Program-made: the position numbers and the translations under genes
In this document: positions 8,937 through 18,362 of the stretch, one piece after another
Position numbering within the stretch: position 1 is the first letter of the stretch
Layout of the letters: the number at the start of each line of letters is the position of its first letter
Notes under the pieces: generated by a model
Database searches by the model: none
The model's input: the letters and a program-made list of their open reading frames with translations, nothing else
What the model was told of the DNA's origin: nothing
Origin: an uncultured Caulobacterales bacterium
GTDB lineage: Bacteria > Pseudomonadota > Alphaproteobacteria > Caulobacterales > Maricaulaceae
Length of the DNA: 64,000 nucleotides
NCBI GenBank assembly: GCA_947503715.1
Contig: CANNER010000001.1
Span: forward strand, 186,001-250,000
Reading direction: 5' to 3'

Positions 8937-10016
8937 TTAAGGCGCAATCAACCAACACGGTCCTTGTGCCGTTTTACAAATCCCCTTTGCTTCCGCTGCT
9001 GTTAATCCCGACAGTTTCGCATGGAAAACCGGTTGCCCCTGCGAGAAGCCACTGGAGAGCTCCATCGGCGCTTTTGGCGCGAGGGTCTTGGACATTTGCA
9101 CCGCAAAACCTTCGCTCGGCATATTCCGCAATGCGACGGACCAAGGTTTAACCTGAACCGGCGCATCGACTCCGCGCAGGATAGCTGTGGGTGGCGTGTC
9201 AGACAGCACGAGTTGTGTTCTGGCTTCGGGGACGACACCCATAACGTCAAAGCCTCGTTCGACAAGGTCTCGGACATGTTGATTTCGACTCTTTCCGCTG
9301 GCCCCGCCCAGCACAATCGTGATCTGGCGACGGCCATTGCGCGTCGCACTGACCATCAGATTATAGCCCGACGCGCGGGTATAGCCCGTTTTGAACCCGT
9401 CCACCTCGACCATATCGTGAAGCAGCGCGTTTGTATTTTTCTGCCCGCGAAACCGCTTCTGCCCAAAATATCGATAGCGCGCGCGGTGGGTCGTCAGGAC
9501 GCTATGCGCGAGTTTCGCCATATCCCGCGCGGTCGTGACTTGGTCAGGATGGGGCAGCCCGTTCGCGGTTTTGAATGTTGTACGCTGCATGCCCAGCTCC
9601 CGCGCTTTGGCCGTCATCATCTCGGCAAAGCGGGCTTCTGTGCCGCCCAACCGTTCGGCGAGTACGACGGCAGAATCATTATGACTACGGACGGCGACGG
9701 ATTGGATGAGTTGGTCGACGGTGATCTTCGCGCCCGCTTTCAGGCCTAGTTCCACAGGCGGGGTACGGGCGGCTTTCCGTGAGACGGTAAGTTCCTCGTC
9801 CAAGCGAAGTGTTCCGACATCCAGTGCGTCAAAGACCAGATGCAAGGTCATGACTTTCGTCAGGCTGGCGGGGAATCGCGGCTCATCAATCTGTCGCGCA
9901 TGCAACACATCCAGCGTATCCGCATCGACAATGATCGACGCATACCGGTTCTGCGCCTGCGCCGGAACCGACATCAGGACAAACGCTATTGCAATGAGGA
10001 GGAGTCGCAACCACAT
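8937..10016 (-). CDS. D-alanyl-D-alanine carboxypeptidase (PBP5/6-type, S11 family)
   Basis: A 359-residue periplasmic peptidoglycan carboxypeptidase that removes the terminal D-Ala from the stem peptide. A signal peptide (residues 1-20, ending AQA) precedes the penicilloyl-serine transferase motifs S51-L-T-K54, S111-H-N113 and K209-T-G211 in the expected order. The C-terminal 60 residues (GFAVQMSK... AEAKGICK...GPCWLI) resemble a divergent SPOR-like peptidoglycan-binding fold rather than the PBP5 C-terminal beta domain and membrane anchor; this is inference from pattern only. It is divergent from clpS. Confidence 0.9.
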   Translation of the reverse strand: MWLRLLLIAIAFVLMSVPAQAQNRYASIIVDADTLDVLHARQIDEPRFPASLTKVMTLHLVFDALDVGTLRLDEELTVSRKAARTPPVELGLKAGAKITVDQLIQSVAVRSHNDSAVVLAERLGGTEARFAEMMTAKARELGMQRTTFKTANGLPHPDQVTTARDMAKLAHSVLTTHRARYRYFGQKRFRGQKNTNALLHDMVEVDGFKTGYTRASGYNLMVSATRNGRRQITIVLGGASGKSRNQHVRDLVERGFDVMGVVPEARTQLVLSDTPPTAILRGVDAPVQVKPWSVALRNMPSEGFAVQMSKTLAPKAPMELSSGFSQGQPVFHAKLSGLTAAEAKGICKTAQGPCWLIAP

Positions 10017-10163
10017 CCGTCCTAGCTACCGTTTGTCGGTTAGGACATGGTTAACGTGTCTTAACTTTATTCAGTTCAATTGGAATATATTGAACAGCTT
10101 ACACACATTATCCAACGTCCACAGGGTTTGCAGGCCCGTAATGAATTCATAACAAGAGATAAG

Positions 10164-10523
10164 ATGACCGTGAATTTAAACGATAACCATATCAAACTTG
10201 CCGGATCCGATGATGAGAGCGAGAGCGGCGAAGAGCGCGGCGTCGCGACCAAGGTCCGGCCAAAGACCAAGAAGCCATCCATGTGGCGCGTCATTTTGAT
10301 GAATGATGATTACACGCCGATGGAGTTTGTGGTTTCTATCCTTATGGGCATCTTCAAGAAAACCTCGGAAGAGGCGACGCAGATTATGTTGAATGTTCAC
10401 CAAACGGGCATTGGTACCTGTGGTGTCTACACATTCGAAATTGCGGAGACAAAAGTCTCGCAGGTCATGGACGCAGCGAAGCGTGCACAACATCCGTTGC
10501 AATGCACGTTGGAGAAGGTTTGA
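10164..10523 (+). CDS. clpS: ATP-dependent Clp protease adaptor ClpS
   Basis: A 119-residue N-degron adaptor that delivers substrates with bulky hydrophobic N-termini to ClpAP. After a disordered, acidic N-terminal tail come the family blocks [34 protein letters not shown] and the C-terminal QHPLQCTLE. The ATG at 10164 is chosen since upstream in-frame codons would add an atypical tail. It lies upstream of clpA on the same strand, the usual arrangement, but the 186-bp gap holds a long inverted repeat that could uncouple expression of the two genes. A short dyad GTTCAAT/ATTGAAC (10074-10095) lies in its promoter region. Confidence 0.93.
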   Translation: MTVNLNDNHIKLAGSDDESESGEERGVATKVRPKTKKPSMWRVILMNDDYTPMEFVVSILMGIFKKTSEEATQIMLNVHQTGIGTCGVYTFEIAETKVSQVMDAAKRAQHPLQCTLEKV

Positions 10524-10541
10524 GTCGTTCAAATCATATCC

Positions 10542-10618
10542 GTCATTACCGGGCTTGTCCCGATAATCTAAAACCAAGTCGCGCCATCGTATGCACTACC
10601 GACAAGCCCGGTAATGAC
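10542..10618. repeat. Extragenic inverted repeat between clpS and clpA (R2)
   Basis: Perfect 18-bp arms, GTCATTACCGGGCTTGTC at 10542-10559 and its reverse complement at 10601-10618, separated by 41 bp. It resembles the other paired palindromes in this window in size and in its CCGG-rich arms. There is no T run, so it is not a classical terminator, but transcripts from clpS would form a stable hairpin here. Confidence 0.8.
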
Positions 10619-10709
10619 TTGTTCACACATGTCCTCACGCCCCTGTGACAGTTCGCGGCTTGAAAGCAGAAATGAATTCCCCACATCTGGACACTGAAAG
10701 GAAATTCTA

Positions 10710-13022
10710 ATGGCATCATTTTCCCCCGTTTTGGAAGAAACAATCCATCGGACTCTCAAGCTTGCAACAGACCGCAAACATGAGTTGGCCACATTGGAAC
10801 ATCTCGTACTGGCTCTCTTGGATGACAAAGACGCTGTCGCCGTCATTACCGCCTGCGACGTCGATATCGAACCCTTACGAAGTGATCTAGAAAATTATAT
10901 TGATGAGGATTTGGCGTCTTTGAAAGTCGAAGACTCAGAGCAGGCTCGTCCGACGGCGGGTTTTAACCGCGTTGTCCAAAGGGCCGTTATTCATGTTCAA
11001 TCTTCGGGTCGATCAGAGGTCACAGGTGCGAACGTTCTCGTTGCGCTGTTTGCGGAACGCGAAAGCCCGGCTGTCTATTTTCTGCAGGAACGTGACATGA
11101 CGCGTTACGATGCGGTGAATTACATCAGCCACGGGATTAGCAAATCCGGCGAGAATGTCGCGAAATCCCCGACGGGCGCGGATATGCCTGAAGGTGAGGA
11201 CGCGAAGAAGAAAGACCCGCTGGAAGAATATACGGTTAACCTGAACCAGAAAGCCCAAGAGGGCGATATTGATCCGCTCATCGGGCGCGATGAAGAGGTC
11301 GAACGTTGTATCATGGTGCTGTCGCGTCGTCGCAAGAATAACCCGCTTCTCGTGGGCGATCCGGGCGTGGGTAAGACCGCGATTGCCGAAGGTATTGCGC
11401 GTCGTATCGTGAATGAGAAAGTCCCTGAAGTGTTGAAAGACGCGACGATCTATTCCCTTGATATGGGCGCCCTGCTGGCCGGAACCCGTTACCGCGGTGA
11501 TTTCGAGGAACGGTTGAAAGCCGTCGTCACGCAATTGCAGGAAACCGATGGCGCCGTGCTGTTCATCGACGAAATCCACACTATCATTGGTGCGGGTGCA
11601 ACGTCGGGTGGGGCGATGGATGCGTCTAATCTGCTTAAGCCGGCCCTGCAATCGGGTAAACTCCGCTGCATGGGTTCCACGACCTATAAGGAATATCGTC
11701 AGCATTTCGAGAAGGACCGCGCCCTGTCGCGTCGTTTCCTGAAAATCGACGTGTCTGAGCCGACAGCGGAAGATGCCGTGAAAATCCTTCAGGGCCTCAA
11801 GTCCTATTTCGAGGAATTTCATGATGTGACTTACACATCTGCGGCCATCCAAGGTGCGGTGGATCTCTCTGTGCGTCACATCACGGACCGCAAGCTGCCG
11901 GATAAGGCCATCGACATTATCGATGAGGCAGGCGCGCGCACGAAACTCGTGACCGAGGATAAGCGCAAGAAAAAGATCGGCATCAAGGAAATCGAATCCG
12001 TGATCGCGAAGATCGCCCGCATCCCGCCGAAATCTATTTCGCGCGATGATGAGAAGGCGCTGAGATCACTTCCGATGGACCTCAAACGCATGGTGTTTGG
12101 TCAGGACGACGCGATCGAAAAAGTCGCCTCCGCCGTCAAACTCGCCCGTGCAGGTCTGCGCGAACCGAATAAGCCGATTGGCTCCTATCTGTTCGCAGGG
12201 CCGACAGGTGTTGGTAAAACCGAAGTCGCCAAGCAACTTGCCATGACCCAGGGTCTGGAATTGCTCCGCTTCGACATGTCCGAATATATGGAGCGTCACA
12301 CCGTGTCGCGCCTGATCGGCGCCCCTCCGGGTTATGTCGGATATGACCAAGGCGGCCTGTTGACTGATGCTGTCAATCAGAACCCGCACAGCATCCTTTT
12401 GCTGGACGAGATCGAGAAGGCCCATCCGGATATCTACAACATCCTGTTGCAGGTGATGGATAATGGGTTCCTGACCGACGCCAATGGTCGCAAGGTCGAC
12501 TTCCGTAATGTCATCCTGATTATGACGACAAATGCAGGCGCGGCGGATGCGGCGAAGGCCGAAATCGGATTTGGTCGCGGCATGCGCGATGATGAGCAGG
12601 AAAGCGCCATCCAGCGTCGCTTTACGCCGGAATTCCGTAACCGTCTGGATGCTGTCGTGTCCTTCGCGGCCCTGACGCCGGAAGACATTGCCAAGGTCGT
12701 CGACAAATTCGTCATTCAGTTGGAAGCGCAGTTGTCCGAGCGGAAAATCGAATTTGAACTGTCCAAGGGTGCCAATCTCTGGCTCGCCAATAAGGGCTAT
12801 GACAAACGCTACGGCGCGCGACCGCTCGGCCGGGCCATTCAGGAATATATCAAGAAGCCGCTCGCGGATGAGATATTGTTTGGCAAGTTGAAGACAGGCG
12901 GCCTCGTGAAAGTCGGCGTCGACCGCAAGAAGGAAAACCTGACCTTCAAGATCGTCCCGCCTGCTAAGGGCAAGGCCTCCGGGAAAGGGTCCAATGCGCC
13001 CAAGCCTAAGGAGGACGCGTAG
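10710..13022 (+). CDS. clpA: ATP-dependent Clp protease ATP-binding subunit ClpA
   Basis: A 770-residue AAA+ unfoldase that feeds ClpP. Order: double Clp N-domain (1-145), D1 AAA module with Walker A GDPGVGKT at 216-223 and Walker B VLFIDEIHT, D2 module with Walker A GPTGVGKT at about 497-504 and Walker B ILLLDEIEKAHPD, and a D2-small domain. The ClpP-docking IGF loop is present in AEIGFGRG. A strong GAAAGGA site precedes the ATG. Clear hairpins and a TTCG-loop terminator lie downstream. It works with ClpS encoded upstream; clpP is not in the window. Confidence 0.97.
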   Translation: MASFSPVLEETIHRTLKLATDRKHELATLEHLVLALLDDKDAVAVITACDVDIEPLRSDLENYIDEDLASLKVEDSEQARPTAGFNRVVQRAVIHVQSSGRSEVTGANVLVALFAERESPAVYFLQERDMTRYDAVNYISHGISKSGENVAKSPTGADMPEGEDAKKKDPLEEYTVNLNQKAQEGDIDPLIGRDEEVERCIMVLSRRRKNNPLLVGDPGVGKTAIAEGIARRIVNEKVPEVLKDATIYSLDMGALLAGTRYRGDFEERLKAVVTQLQETDGAVLFIDEIHTIIGAGATSGGAMDASNLLKPALQSGKLRCMGSTTYKEYRQHFEKDRALSRRFLKIDVSEPTAEDAVKILQGLKSYFEEFHDVTYTSAAIQGAVDLSVRHITDRKLPDKAIDIIDEAGARTKLVTEDKRKKKIGIKEIESVIAKIARIPPKSISRDDEKALRSLPMDLKRMVFGQDDAIEKVASAVKLARAGLREPNKPIGSYLFAGPTGVGKTEVAKQLAMTQGLELLRFDMSEYMERHTVSRLIGAPPGYVGYDQGGLLTDAVNQNPHSILLLDEIEKAHPDIYNILLQVMDNGFLTDANGRKVDFRNVILIMTTNAGAADAAKAEIGFGRGMRDDEQESAIQRRFTPEFRNRLDAVVSFAALTPEDIAKVVDKFVIQLEAQLSERKIEFELSKGANLWLANKGYDKRYGARPLGRAIQEYIKKPLADEILFGKLKTGGLVKVGVDRKKENLTFKIVPPAKGKASGKGSNAPKPKEDA

Positions 13023-13080
13023 CGTCCGCAATTGACCCAGTGGGTCAATTGAGCGCTACGCCGACCCCCACCTGGGTCGG
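13020..13080. repeat. Two consecutive hairpins after clpA
   Basis: A near-perfect palindrome CAATTGACCCA-G-TGGGTCAATTG (13029-13051), flanked by outer TAGCG/CGCTA arms, is followed at once by CCGACCC/GGGTCGG (13061-13080). Neither has a T run. They precede the true terminator and may protect the mRNA 3' end. Confidence 0.7.
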
Positions 13081-13102
13081 ATTCGTCGAAACTAGATACG
13101 AT

Positions 13103-13130
13103 AACCGCGTCTTTCGAGACGCGGTTTTTT
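13103..13130 (+). terminator. Rho-independent terminator of clpA
   Basis: A 10-bp perfect stem AACCGCGTCT/AGACGCGGTT closed by a TTCG tetraloop and followed by a T run. Confidence 0.85.
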
Positions 13131-13140
13131 AATACTCATG

Positions 13141-13257
13141 TCATCCCGGCCTTTAGCCGGGATCTTAGGCTTAGCCTTTGGTGCGGAGTCCAAGTGCTAT
13201 TCTGACTCCACATTTAACTCAGTCTATAAAGGTCCGGCTCAAGGCCGGGGGGACATT
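13141..13257. repeat. Paired extragenic palindrome (R3)
   Basis: Hairpins CCCGGC-CTTTA-GCCGGG (13145-13161) and CCGGC-TCAA-GGCCGG (about 13234-13248) are inverted copies of one another (CCCGGCCTT versus AAGGCCGGG), with a nested GGAGTC/GACTCC dyad between them. Same architecture as R1. Confidence 0.7.
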
Positions 13258-13263
13258 TATTGT

Positions 13264-14484
13264 TCAGTCGAGCGTGATTTGTAAACGCTCCAACCCCCGT
13301 ACCGACAACCCCCGCTTAAATCTGACGTCACCCGCCAACACTACCTTCTCAAACCGCACCAATAACTCTCCAAACAACACCTGCATATTCAATCGCGCCA
13401 ATTGATTGCCGAGGCACAGATGTGCACCACGTCCAAAGGCTAAATGCCGATTGGGTTGGCGGTGAATGTCGAAGGTTTCGGCATCTTCAATCACAGTCTC
13501 ATCACGGTTCGCCGAAGCATAGAGCAGTCCAAATGTCGTCCCCGCCGGATATTTATTCCCCCTAATTTCCACATCCACCGTCGTATGGCGGTGAAAAAAA
13601 GGCAGGGGCGGTTCGTATCGAAACATCTCTTCTATCGCACTTGGCAATAAGTCAGGATCACGCCGCAAACCCGCGAGTGCCTCTGGGTGTTTCAAGAGCG
13701 TGAGCAGCCCTGTCCCAATCACATCAATCGTCGACCCATGCCCCGCCATGAGGATCAACATGCAGGTCGCAATGAGTTCGTCGCCCTTGAATGCCCCCGC
13801 CATCTCCTGCGCGATCATTTTTGAGAGCAAGTCGTCTTTCGGCGCCAACTGACGTGCCTTTTTCAATGCGACGAGATAGTCGTGAAAATCCCGAACGGCA
13901 GTCTCGGCTCTCGCTTTCTTCTCCGGCGTTTTGTCGACGTCATAATAGGATACTATATCTTCCGACCATTGCCGTAGGCGCGGGGCATCCCCCTCCGGCA
14001 CACCCAAGAATCGCCCAATAACGAGGCCGGGCAGGGGTGCGGCAATAGTTTCGATAAAATTAAATGGATCGCCGCGTGGAATGTCTGACAGAAGACGGTC
14101 CACATAGGTTCGAATATCGGCCTCTATTCGCGCAACGCCGCGTTTTGTAAACGCTCCCATCACGGTTCGGCGTAACCGCCCATGTTCCGGCCCGTCCGTG
14201 TCGAGCAGGTTGGTCTGCACAAACCGTTCGTGAAAGGGCATATCCGCGAAGCCGGAGGCCCGCTTCTCCGCCGCAATCTCTTTGGGTGACCGAAATCCGA
14301 CAAGGGACCGCACCATCGTGGGATTGGTCGCGATTTGCGACACATCGGAATGGCGCGACAGCATAACCATGTTGAGGTCAGGCCAGTGATAGGGCGCGTC
14401 TTGCGCCCGCATCTTGGTATAGGCCGCATAGGGGTTGGCGGCGAAATCGGTGGAGAGCGGGTTGAATTGAAACGGGCGGGTCAT
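13264..14484 (-). CDS. Cytochrome P450
   Basis: A 406-residue soluble bacterial P450 monooxygenase. Visible signatures: I-helix AGHGST (oxygen activation), K-helix E-x-x-R in EMFRYEPP, and the haem loop FGRGAHLCLG with the thiolate Cys357. Length is normal for class I bacterial P450s that need ferredoxin and ferredoxin reductase; neither is encoded nearby. The substrate cannot be predicted. It stands alone on the minus strand, bounded on both sides by paired palindromic repeats. Confidence 0.95.
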   Translation of the reverse strand: MTRPFQFNPLSTDFAANPYAAYTKMRAQDAPYHWPDLNMVMLSRHSDVSQIATNPTMVRSLVGFRSPKEIAAEKRASGFADMPFHERFVQTNLLDTDGPEHGRLRRTVMGAFTKRGVARIEADIRTYVDRLLSDIPRGDPFNFIETIAAPLPGLVIGRFLGVPEGDAPRLRQWSEDIVSYYDVDKTPEKKARAETAVRDFHDYLVALKKARQLAPKDDLLSKMIAQEMAGAFKGDELIATCMLILMAGHGSTIDVIGTGLLTLLKHPEALAGLRRDPDLLPSAIEEMFRYEPPLPFFHRHTTVDVEIRGNKYPAGTTFGLLYASANRDETVIEDAETFDIHRQPNRHLAFGRGAHLCLGNQLARLNMQVLFGELLVRFEKVVLAGDVRFKRGLSVRGLERLQITLD

Positions 14485-14620
14485 GCGTCCTTATTCAGGA
14501 TGGGCGGTGAAGGTTCAAATTTGAATCTGGGTCAATCCAACAGAATGGGGATGTTTATCCGCGTTAAAATTCACTTACTTAGACGCGAACTTTCCCAATC
14601 CCTCACCTCCATTTCCGTTC

Positions 14621-14718
14621 ACCCCAGCGAAAGCTGGGGTCCAGAGCTGAGTTCGTTTTCAGTGCGTAACGGGACGGAGGGCTCATTGACGCTCTGGACC
14701 CCAAATCAAGTTTGGGGT
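14621..14718. repeat. Paired extragenic palindrome (R4)
   Basis: Hairpin ACCCCAGC-GAAA-GCTGGGGT (14621-14640) and hairpin ACCCCAAA/TTTGGGGT (14698-14718) are joined by CCAGAGC (14641-14647) and its reverse complement GCTCTGG (14691-14697), so the whole 98 bp forms a three-way dyad. It lies in the roughly 700-bp stretch upstream of the P450 gene; I see no convincing gene between 14485 and 14900. Confidence 0.75.
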
Positions 14719-14904
14719 GGACGGGGTGTGGGGGAGGTTGCGTACCCAATCCCCGGTTAAGCACAATCGTATCCCCGTTTATCCGCCCCGCGATATGTTT
14801 CATCTGTTCCGATGAGATGGACAGGCAATCGATCGTGGTTTGTTGCTCATCGGACGGCGGGACTGAGCAATTGACTATCGAGGTCGATCTGTGCCGGGTC
14901 TTTC

Positions 14905-15054
14905 ATGGCGAGCGTTGACCGCCGGGCCTCGAACGGGGCTTGCAGGATTAAAGCCCTGCAGAGCTGTCTGAAGGCGCGACTGCGGGACCCGGTGCATTTC
15001 GCGAACGCGAATTGCACGGACCGTTATGTCTACAACCGTCGCCGCGTGGCCTAG
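14905..15054 (+). CDS. Possible 49-residue small ORF in G+C-rich gap
   Basis: An ATG-to-TAG frame of 50 codons lies in an unusually G+C-rich stretch (about 14880-15190) that differs from its surroundings. The predicted peptide is basic, with three Cys, and ends VYNRRRVA. Third codon positions are mostly G or C. There is no clear ribosome site and I do not recognise a family, so it may be chance. An overlapping antisense frame also exists over the same bases. The rest of the gap up to the next gene shows nothing I can assign. Confidence 0.2.
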   Translation: MASVDRRASNGACRIKALQSCLKARLRDPVHFANANCTDRYVYNRRRVA

Positions 15055-15193
15055 CCTCTGCAAAATAAAATAAAACTCTCGGTACTCCGGCAGGGGTGCC
15101 GGCCACGCGGGCGGTCCATCCTCCCCAAACTGAACACTCCGGCAGACCCCGCGACGGGCTGCGAGCGTTCCCTCCTGCGTGAAAGGCAACCCC

Positions 15194-15481
15194 ATGAAAC
15201 ATTCCAAATCCAGACGGTCCAAACACTCTCGCTGCAAGTGCGGGGCATATCTCCCGCTCTCGCCTGCCGATGAACTCGCACAGGTCAAACTTGAGATCGA
15301 GAAAGCAAGGCTCGCGAAGTTACGCGAAGATCTGCCAGATCCCGACGCACCAAAATATACGGCCTATGAAGATTTGCCACCGCCTTCACCGGAAGATGAA
15401 GCGAGGTTCTATGAGGAATTTAAACGGCTCTACAATAATATTGTCGATAGGCGCGAAGACCTATTCGAACGCTCCAATTGA
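15194..15481 (+). CDS. Small hypothetical protein, basic N-terminus
   Basis: A 95-residue protein of unknown family. The N-terminus is very basic (MKHSKSRRSKHSR) and is followed by CKCGAYLPLSPADELAQ, a helical charged middle and an acidic-aromatic C-terminus (EDEARFYEEFKRLYNNIVDRREDLFE). The ATG at 15194 has AAGG eight bases upstream; a GTG at 15179 is the alternative. The basic head with a Cys-x-Cys could suggest nucleic-acid or metal binding, but that is a guess. It lies 51 bp upstream of pyrB on the same strand. Confidence 0.45.
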   Translation: MKHSKSRRSKHSRCKCGAYLPLSPADELAQVKLEIEKARLAKLREDLPDPDAPKYTAYEDLPPPSPEDEARFYEEFKRLYNNIVDRREDLFERSN

Positions 15482-15532
15482 CGCCCCCATCTCCACCCGT
15501 TACTGCGTCGCGAGTTGAAGGACCTTTTGCCG

Positions 15533-16507
15533 ATGACGCATGATATGACCGATTTCGACGCTTATCCGTTTACGCGCGAACATTGCCTGTCCATTTCCGA
15601 TTTTCACCGTGTTGATATTGAACGCCTGCTGGACCTCGGCGCGCATTATCTGGATCTGGATGTACAGAAATCCCGCACGCGCGATGTGTTGCGTGGCAAG
15701 ACGCTGATCAATCTATTTTTTGAAAATTCGACACGTACGGAAAAGTCGTTCGAGGTCGCGGGCAAACGGCTCGGCGCGGATGTGATTTCGATGCAGGTGG
15801 CGTCGAGTTCCGTGAAGAAGGGCGAGACGCTGCTAGACACGGCGGCGACATTGAATGCTATGAATCCAGACCTCCTCGTCGTGCGGCATGGCTCATCCGG
15901 GGCTCCGGCTCTGCTGGCGCAGAAAGTGTCCTGTTCGGTGATTAATGCGGGGGACGGGATGCATGAACATCCGACGCAGGCGCTGCTGGATGCGCTAACG
16001 CTTCGCGAAGCTTTTGACGGTGATATTGGCGGTCTGCAAATCGCGATTTGTGGCGATATTCTGCATAGCCGCGTGGCGCGGTCCAATGTGCAATTGCTGA
16101 ATCTGTTGGGCGCGAATGTGCGTCTTGTCGGGCCGCCGACCCTTATCCCGACGGACGCAGATCGTTGGGGGGCGGAGGTCTTTCACGATATGAAATCAGG
16201 CTTGAAAGGCTGCGATGTCGTGATGATGCTGCGCCTGCAATTGGAACGGATGCAGGGGGCCTTTGTGCCGTCCAAACGCGAATATTTTCACTTCCACGGG
16301 TTGGACCGTGCCAAGCTCGCTTTCGCCAAACCGGGCGCATTGGTCATGCATCCTGGGCCGATGAATCGCGGGGTGGAGATCAGTTCCGATGTCGCCGATG
16401 ATCCCGATATTTCGCTGATTACAAATCAGGTCGGGGCGGGTGTCGCGATGCGAATGGCGATCCTGCATGCGCTGTCAGATGCGCAAGACCGGAGGGCTGC
16501 GACATGA
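15533..16507 (+). CDS. pyrB: Aspartate carbamoyltransferase catalytic subunit
   Basis: ATCase, which joins carbamoyl phosphate and aspartate, the first committed step of pyrimidine synthesis. At 324 residues it has the family's length. Key motifs: [13 protein letters not shown] (carbamoyl-phosphate loop), [24 protein letters not shown] and [11 protein letters not shown] (aspartate side). The ATG at 15533 has GAAGGA ten bases upstream. No regulatory pyrI is present; the gene overlaps pyrC by 4 bp (ATGA), so the two are translationally coupled, as for ATCases that assemble with a dihydroorotase-like partner. Confidence 0.96.
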   Translation: MTHDMTDFDAYPFTREHCLSISDFHRVDIERLLDLGAHYLDLDVQKSRTRDVLRGKTLINLFFENSTRTEKSFEVAGKRLGADVISMQVASSSVKKGETLLDTAATLNAMNPDLLVVRHGSSGAPALLAQKVSCSVINAGDGMHEHPTQALLDALTLREAFDGDIGGLQIAICGDILHSRVARSNVQLLNLLGANVRLVGPPTLIPTDADRWGAEVFHDMKSGLKGCDVVMMLRLQLERMQGAFVPSKREYFHFHGLDRAKLAFAKPGALVMHPGPMNRGVEISSDVADDPDISLITNQVGAGVAMRMAILHALSDAQDRRAAT

Positions 16508-17775
16508 GCACGCTAACGCTCACGGATATTCGTATTCTCGATCCTGAAACGGGGATGGATGCGCTTGGTCACTTGCGGATTGAAAATGGCGTCATCGCCG
16601 AATTCGGTCCCGATTGCGGAATCTATGGCACGGTTATTGAGGGGCAGGGGCTCTGCGTTGCGCCGGGCCTGATTGATATGCGTGTGACGACGGGTGAGCC
16701 CGGTCGGGAAAACCGCGAGACATTGGCGACGGCGGCGCAGGCCGCGATTGCGGGCGGGGTGACCTCCATGGTCGTGATGCCCGGCACGGACCCTGTGCTC
16801 GATGATATGGCCTTGATCGATTATGTGCAGCGACGCGGCGAAGGCCTGCCGGTCGATATCATGGTCGCGGGCGCGCTGACCAAGGACATGGACGGGTCGA
16901 CCATGACGGAAATCGGCCTGATGCAACAGGCGGGTGCTGTCCTGTTTGCCAGTGGCAAAATGCCGATCACGGATGCGCAGACCATGCGGCGTTTGATGGC
17001 CTATGCGTCCAGCTTTAACGCGCTGATTTCCAATCACTGTATCACGCCGGATATGTCCAAGGGCACCGTCGCGCATGAGAGCGATTTTTCCGCGCGGCTC
17101 GGCCTGTCCAGTGCGCCCGCCGTGTCGGAACGGATTATGGCGGAACGGGATGTGGCCTTGGCAGAATTGACGGGCGGGCGGGTCTTATTGGACCTGATCT
17201 CCTCGGCCGATGTGCTGCCCGTATTGCGTCGGGCGAAAGCCAAGGAATTGGAGGTCGCGGCGTCTGTTTCGATCAACCATCTCGCGCTGAACGAGATCGA
17301 CATCGGTGATTACAGAACTTTTGCGAAACTGGAGCCGCCCCTGCGCGAAGAACGCGATCGTCAGGCGTTGCTCGCCGCTGTGAATGACGGGACGATTGAT
17401 GTGATTGTGTCTGATCATGACCCGCGTCCCGCGGGGGAGAAGCGTCTGCCCTATGCGGAGGCGTCACCCGGCGCGGTCGGGTTGGAATTACTACTGGCGG
17501 CGGGCCTGAGCCAGGTCGCGGATGGCGGGCTGGACCTGCTGGCGTTTCTGCGGGCGCTGACCTGTGCACCGGCGGATTTGTTGGGGATAGAGGCCGGGCG
17601 GATTGCAGAGGGCGGGGTTGCCGATCTTGTCGTGTTTGATCCGGATGAGCCTTGGGTTTGCGACGCGTCAAAGCTGCGCAGCCGCTCAAAGAACACGCCA
17701 TTTGACGGACGACGCCTGACGGGGCGGGTGCGTCATACGATGAAGGGCGGGGAGGTTGTTTATTCGGCGGACTGA
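16504..17775 (+). CDS. pyrC: Dihydroorotase-like protein (PyrC', metal ligands degenerate)
   Basis: A 423-residue amidohydrolase of the dihydroorotase family, coupled to pyrB by an ATGA overlap. The strand that normally carries D-x-H-x-H reads [14 protein letters not shown], so both metal-binding histidines are missing, and the usual Asp after AGAVAF is also absent ([10 protein letters not shown]). Later ligands partly remain ([20 protein letters not shown]). This pattern fits the non-catalytic PyrC' type that supports ATCase assembly; a separate active PyrC would be needed elsewhere in the genome. Whether it retains any activity cannot be judged from sequence. Confidence 0.85.
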   Translation: MSTLTLTDIRILDPETGMDALGHLRIENGVIAEFGPDCGIYGTVIEGQGLCVAPGLIDMRVTTGEPGRENRETLATAAQAAIAGGVTSMVVMPGTDPVLDDMALIDYVQRRGEGLPVDIMVAGALTKDMDGSTMTEIGLMQQAGAVLFASGKMPITDAQTMRRLMAYASSFNALISNHCITPDMSKGTVAHESDFSARLGLSSAPAVSERIMAERDVALAELTGGRVLLDLISSADVLPVLRRAKAKELEVAASVSINHLALNEIDIGDYRTFAKLEPPLREERDRQALLAAVNDGTIDVIVSDHDPRPAGEKRLPYAEASPGAVGLELLLAAGLSQVADGGLDLLAFLRALTCAPADLLGIEAGRIAEGGVADLVVFDPDEPWVCDASKLRSRSKNTPFDGRRLTGRVRHTMKGGEVVYSAD

Positions 17776-18095
17776 AGTCCGGCCTTCTCCAACTCACGCC
17801 CCATCGTGCCGGTCAGGAAATGGAACAGCATTTTGAAATCTGAACCAAGTGACCAAAGCGGATAGGTGAATGTCGCGGGTTTATTCTTCTCGATCAGGCC
17901 GTGACTGACCCAGGCGAAGAAATAGCCGCAGATGAGGACGAGGGGAATCAAAAGCCAATTCTGCGTGATGAGCAGAAAGATGAGGAGCGAAATCGCCAGC
18001 CCCGTCCCGACATAATGCCAGCCGCGCGTCGCAGGCTGCGCATGTTCCCGCAGGTAATAGGGCCAGAACTCGGCATAGGTTGTGATCGTTTTCAT
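17760..18095 (-). CDS. DUF962 (Mpo1-like) membrane protein
   Basis: A 111-residue protein with the DUF962/YGL010w signature: FWPYYLREHAQPATRGWHYVGT at the N-terminus, two adjacent membrane helices (about 34-70) and HGLIEKNKPATFTYPLWSLGSDFKM after them. The His residues around the membrane segments are conserved in the yeast member Mpo1, an iron-dependent dioxygenase acting on 2-hydroxy fatty acids; the bacterial activity is not established. The start at 18095 gives the typical N-terminus; another ATG lies at 18131. Its 3' end overlaps the convergent pyrC end by 16 bp. Confidence 0.8.
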   Translation of the reverse strand: MKTITTYAEFWPYYLREHAQPATRGWHYVGTGLAISLLIFLLITQNWLLIPLVLICGYFFAWVSHGLIEKNKPATFTYPLWSLGSDFKMLFHFLTGTMGRELEKAGLQSAE

Positions 18096-18362
18096 GAAGT
18101 AAGTCTGCCCGAAGCCGCCAAAAATGTCCAATCTATGAAGATTGTCGAAAGAAATAGGTAAGGTTAACCGGATGTTTACCCTATTCCTTCACATATTCAT
18201 TGTCTCTTCTAGGGACACCACCATTCACCTAATACCTTCCGGGCGCCCGTTTGAAAAAACAGCGTCCTTTTTTTTGTGCTGAATTCCGCACATTTTGTGA
18301 AAACTGGGCTTGCCGAAACGGATTTTCGCTTGTATCAGGCGCGCCTACCTCGAATGGTCTAT

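Noticed and set aside
10051-10064. CtrA-like site TTAA-N6-TTAA (with TTAACCAT on the reverse strand)
   Set aside because: The spacing is 6 and not the 7 required by the Caulobacter CtrA consensus; one near match is weak evidence.
12066-13031. Long antisense frame of 321 codons within clpA
   Set aside because: Shadow of the strongly conserved clpA coding sequence.
14875-15288. Minus-strand frame of 137 codons in the G+C-rich gap
   Set aside because: It overlaps the better supported plus-strand small gene, has no ribosome site, and long frames are expected by chance in such G+C-rich sequence.
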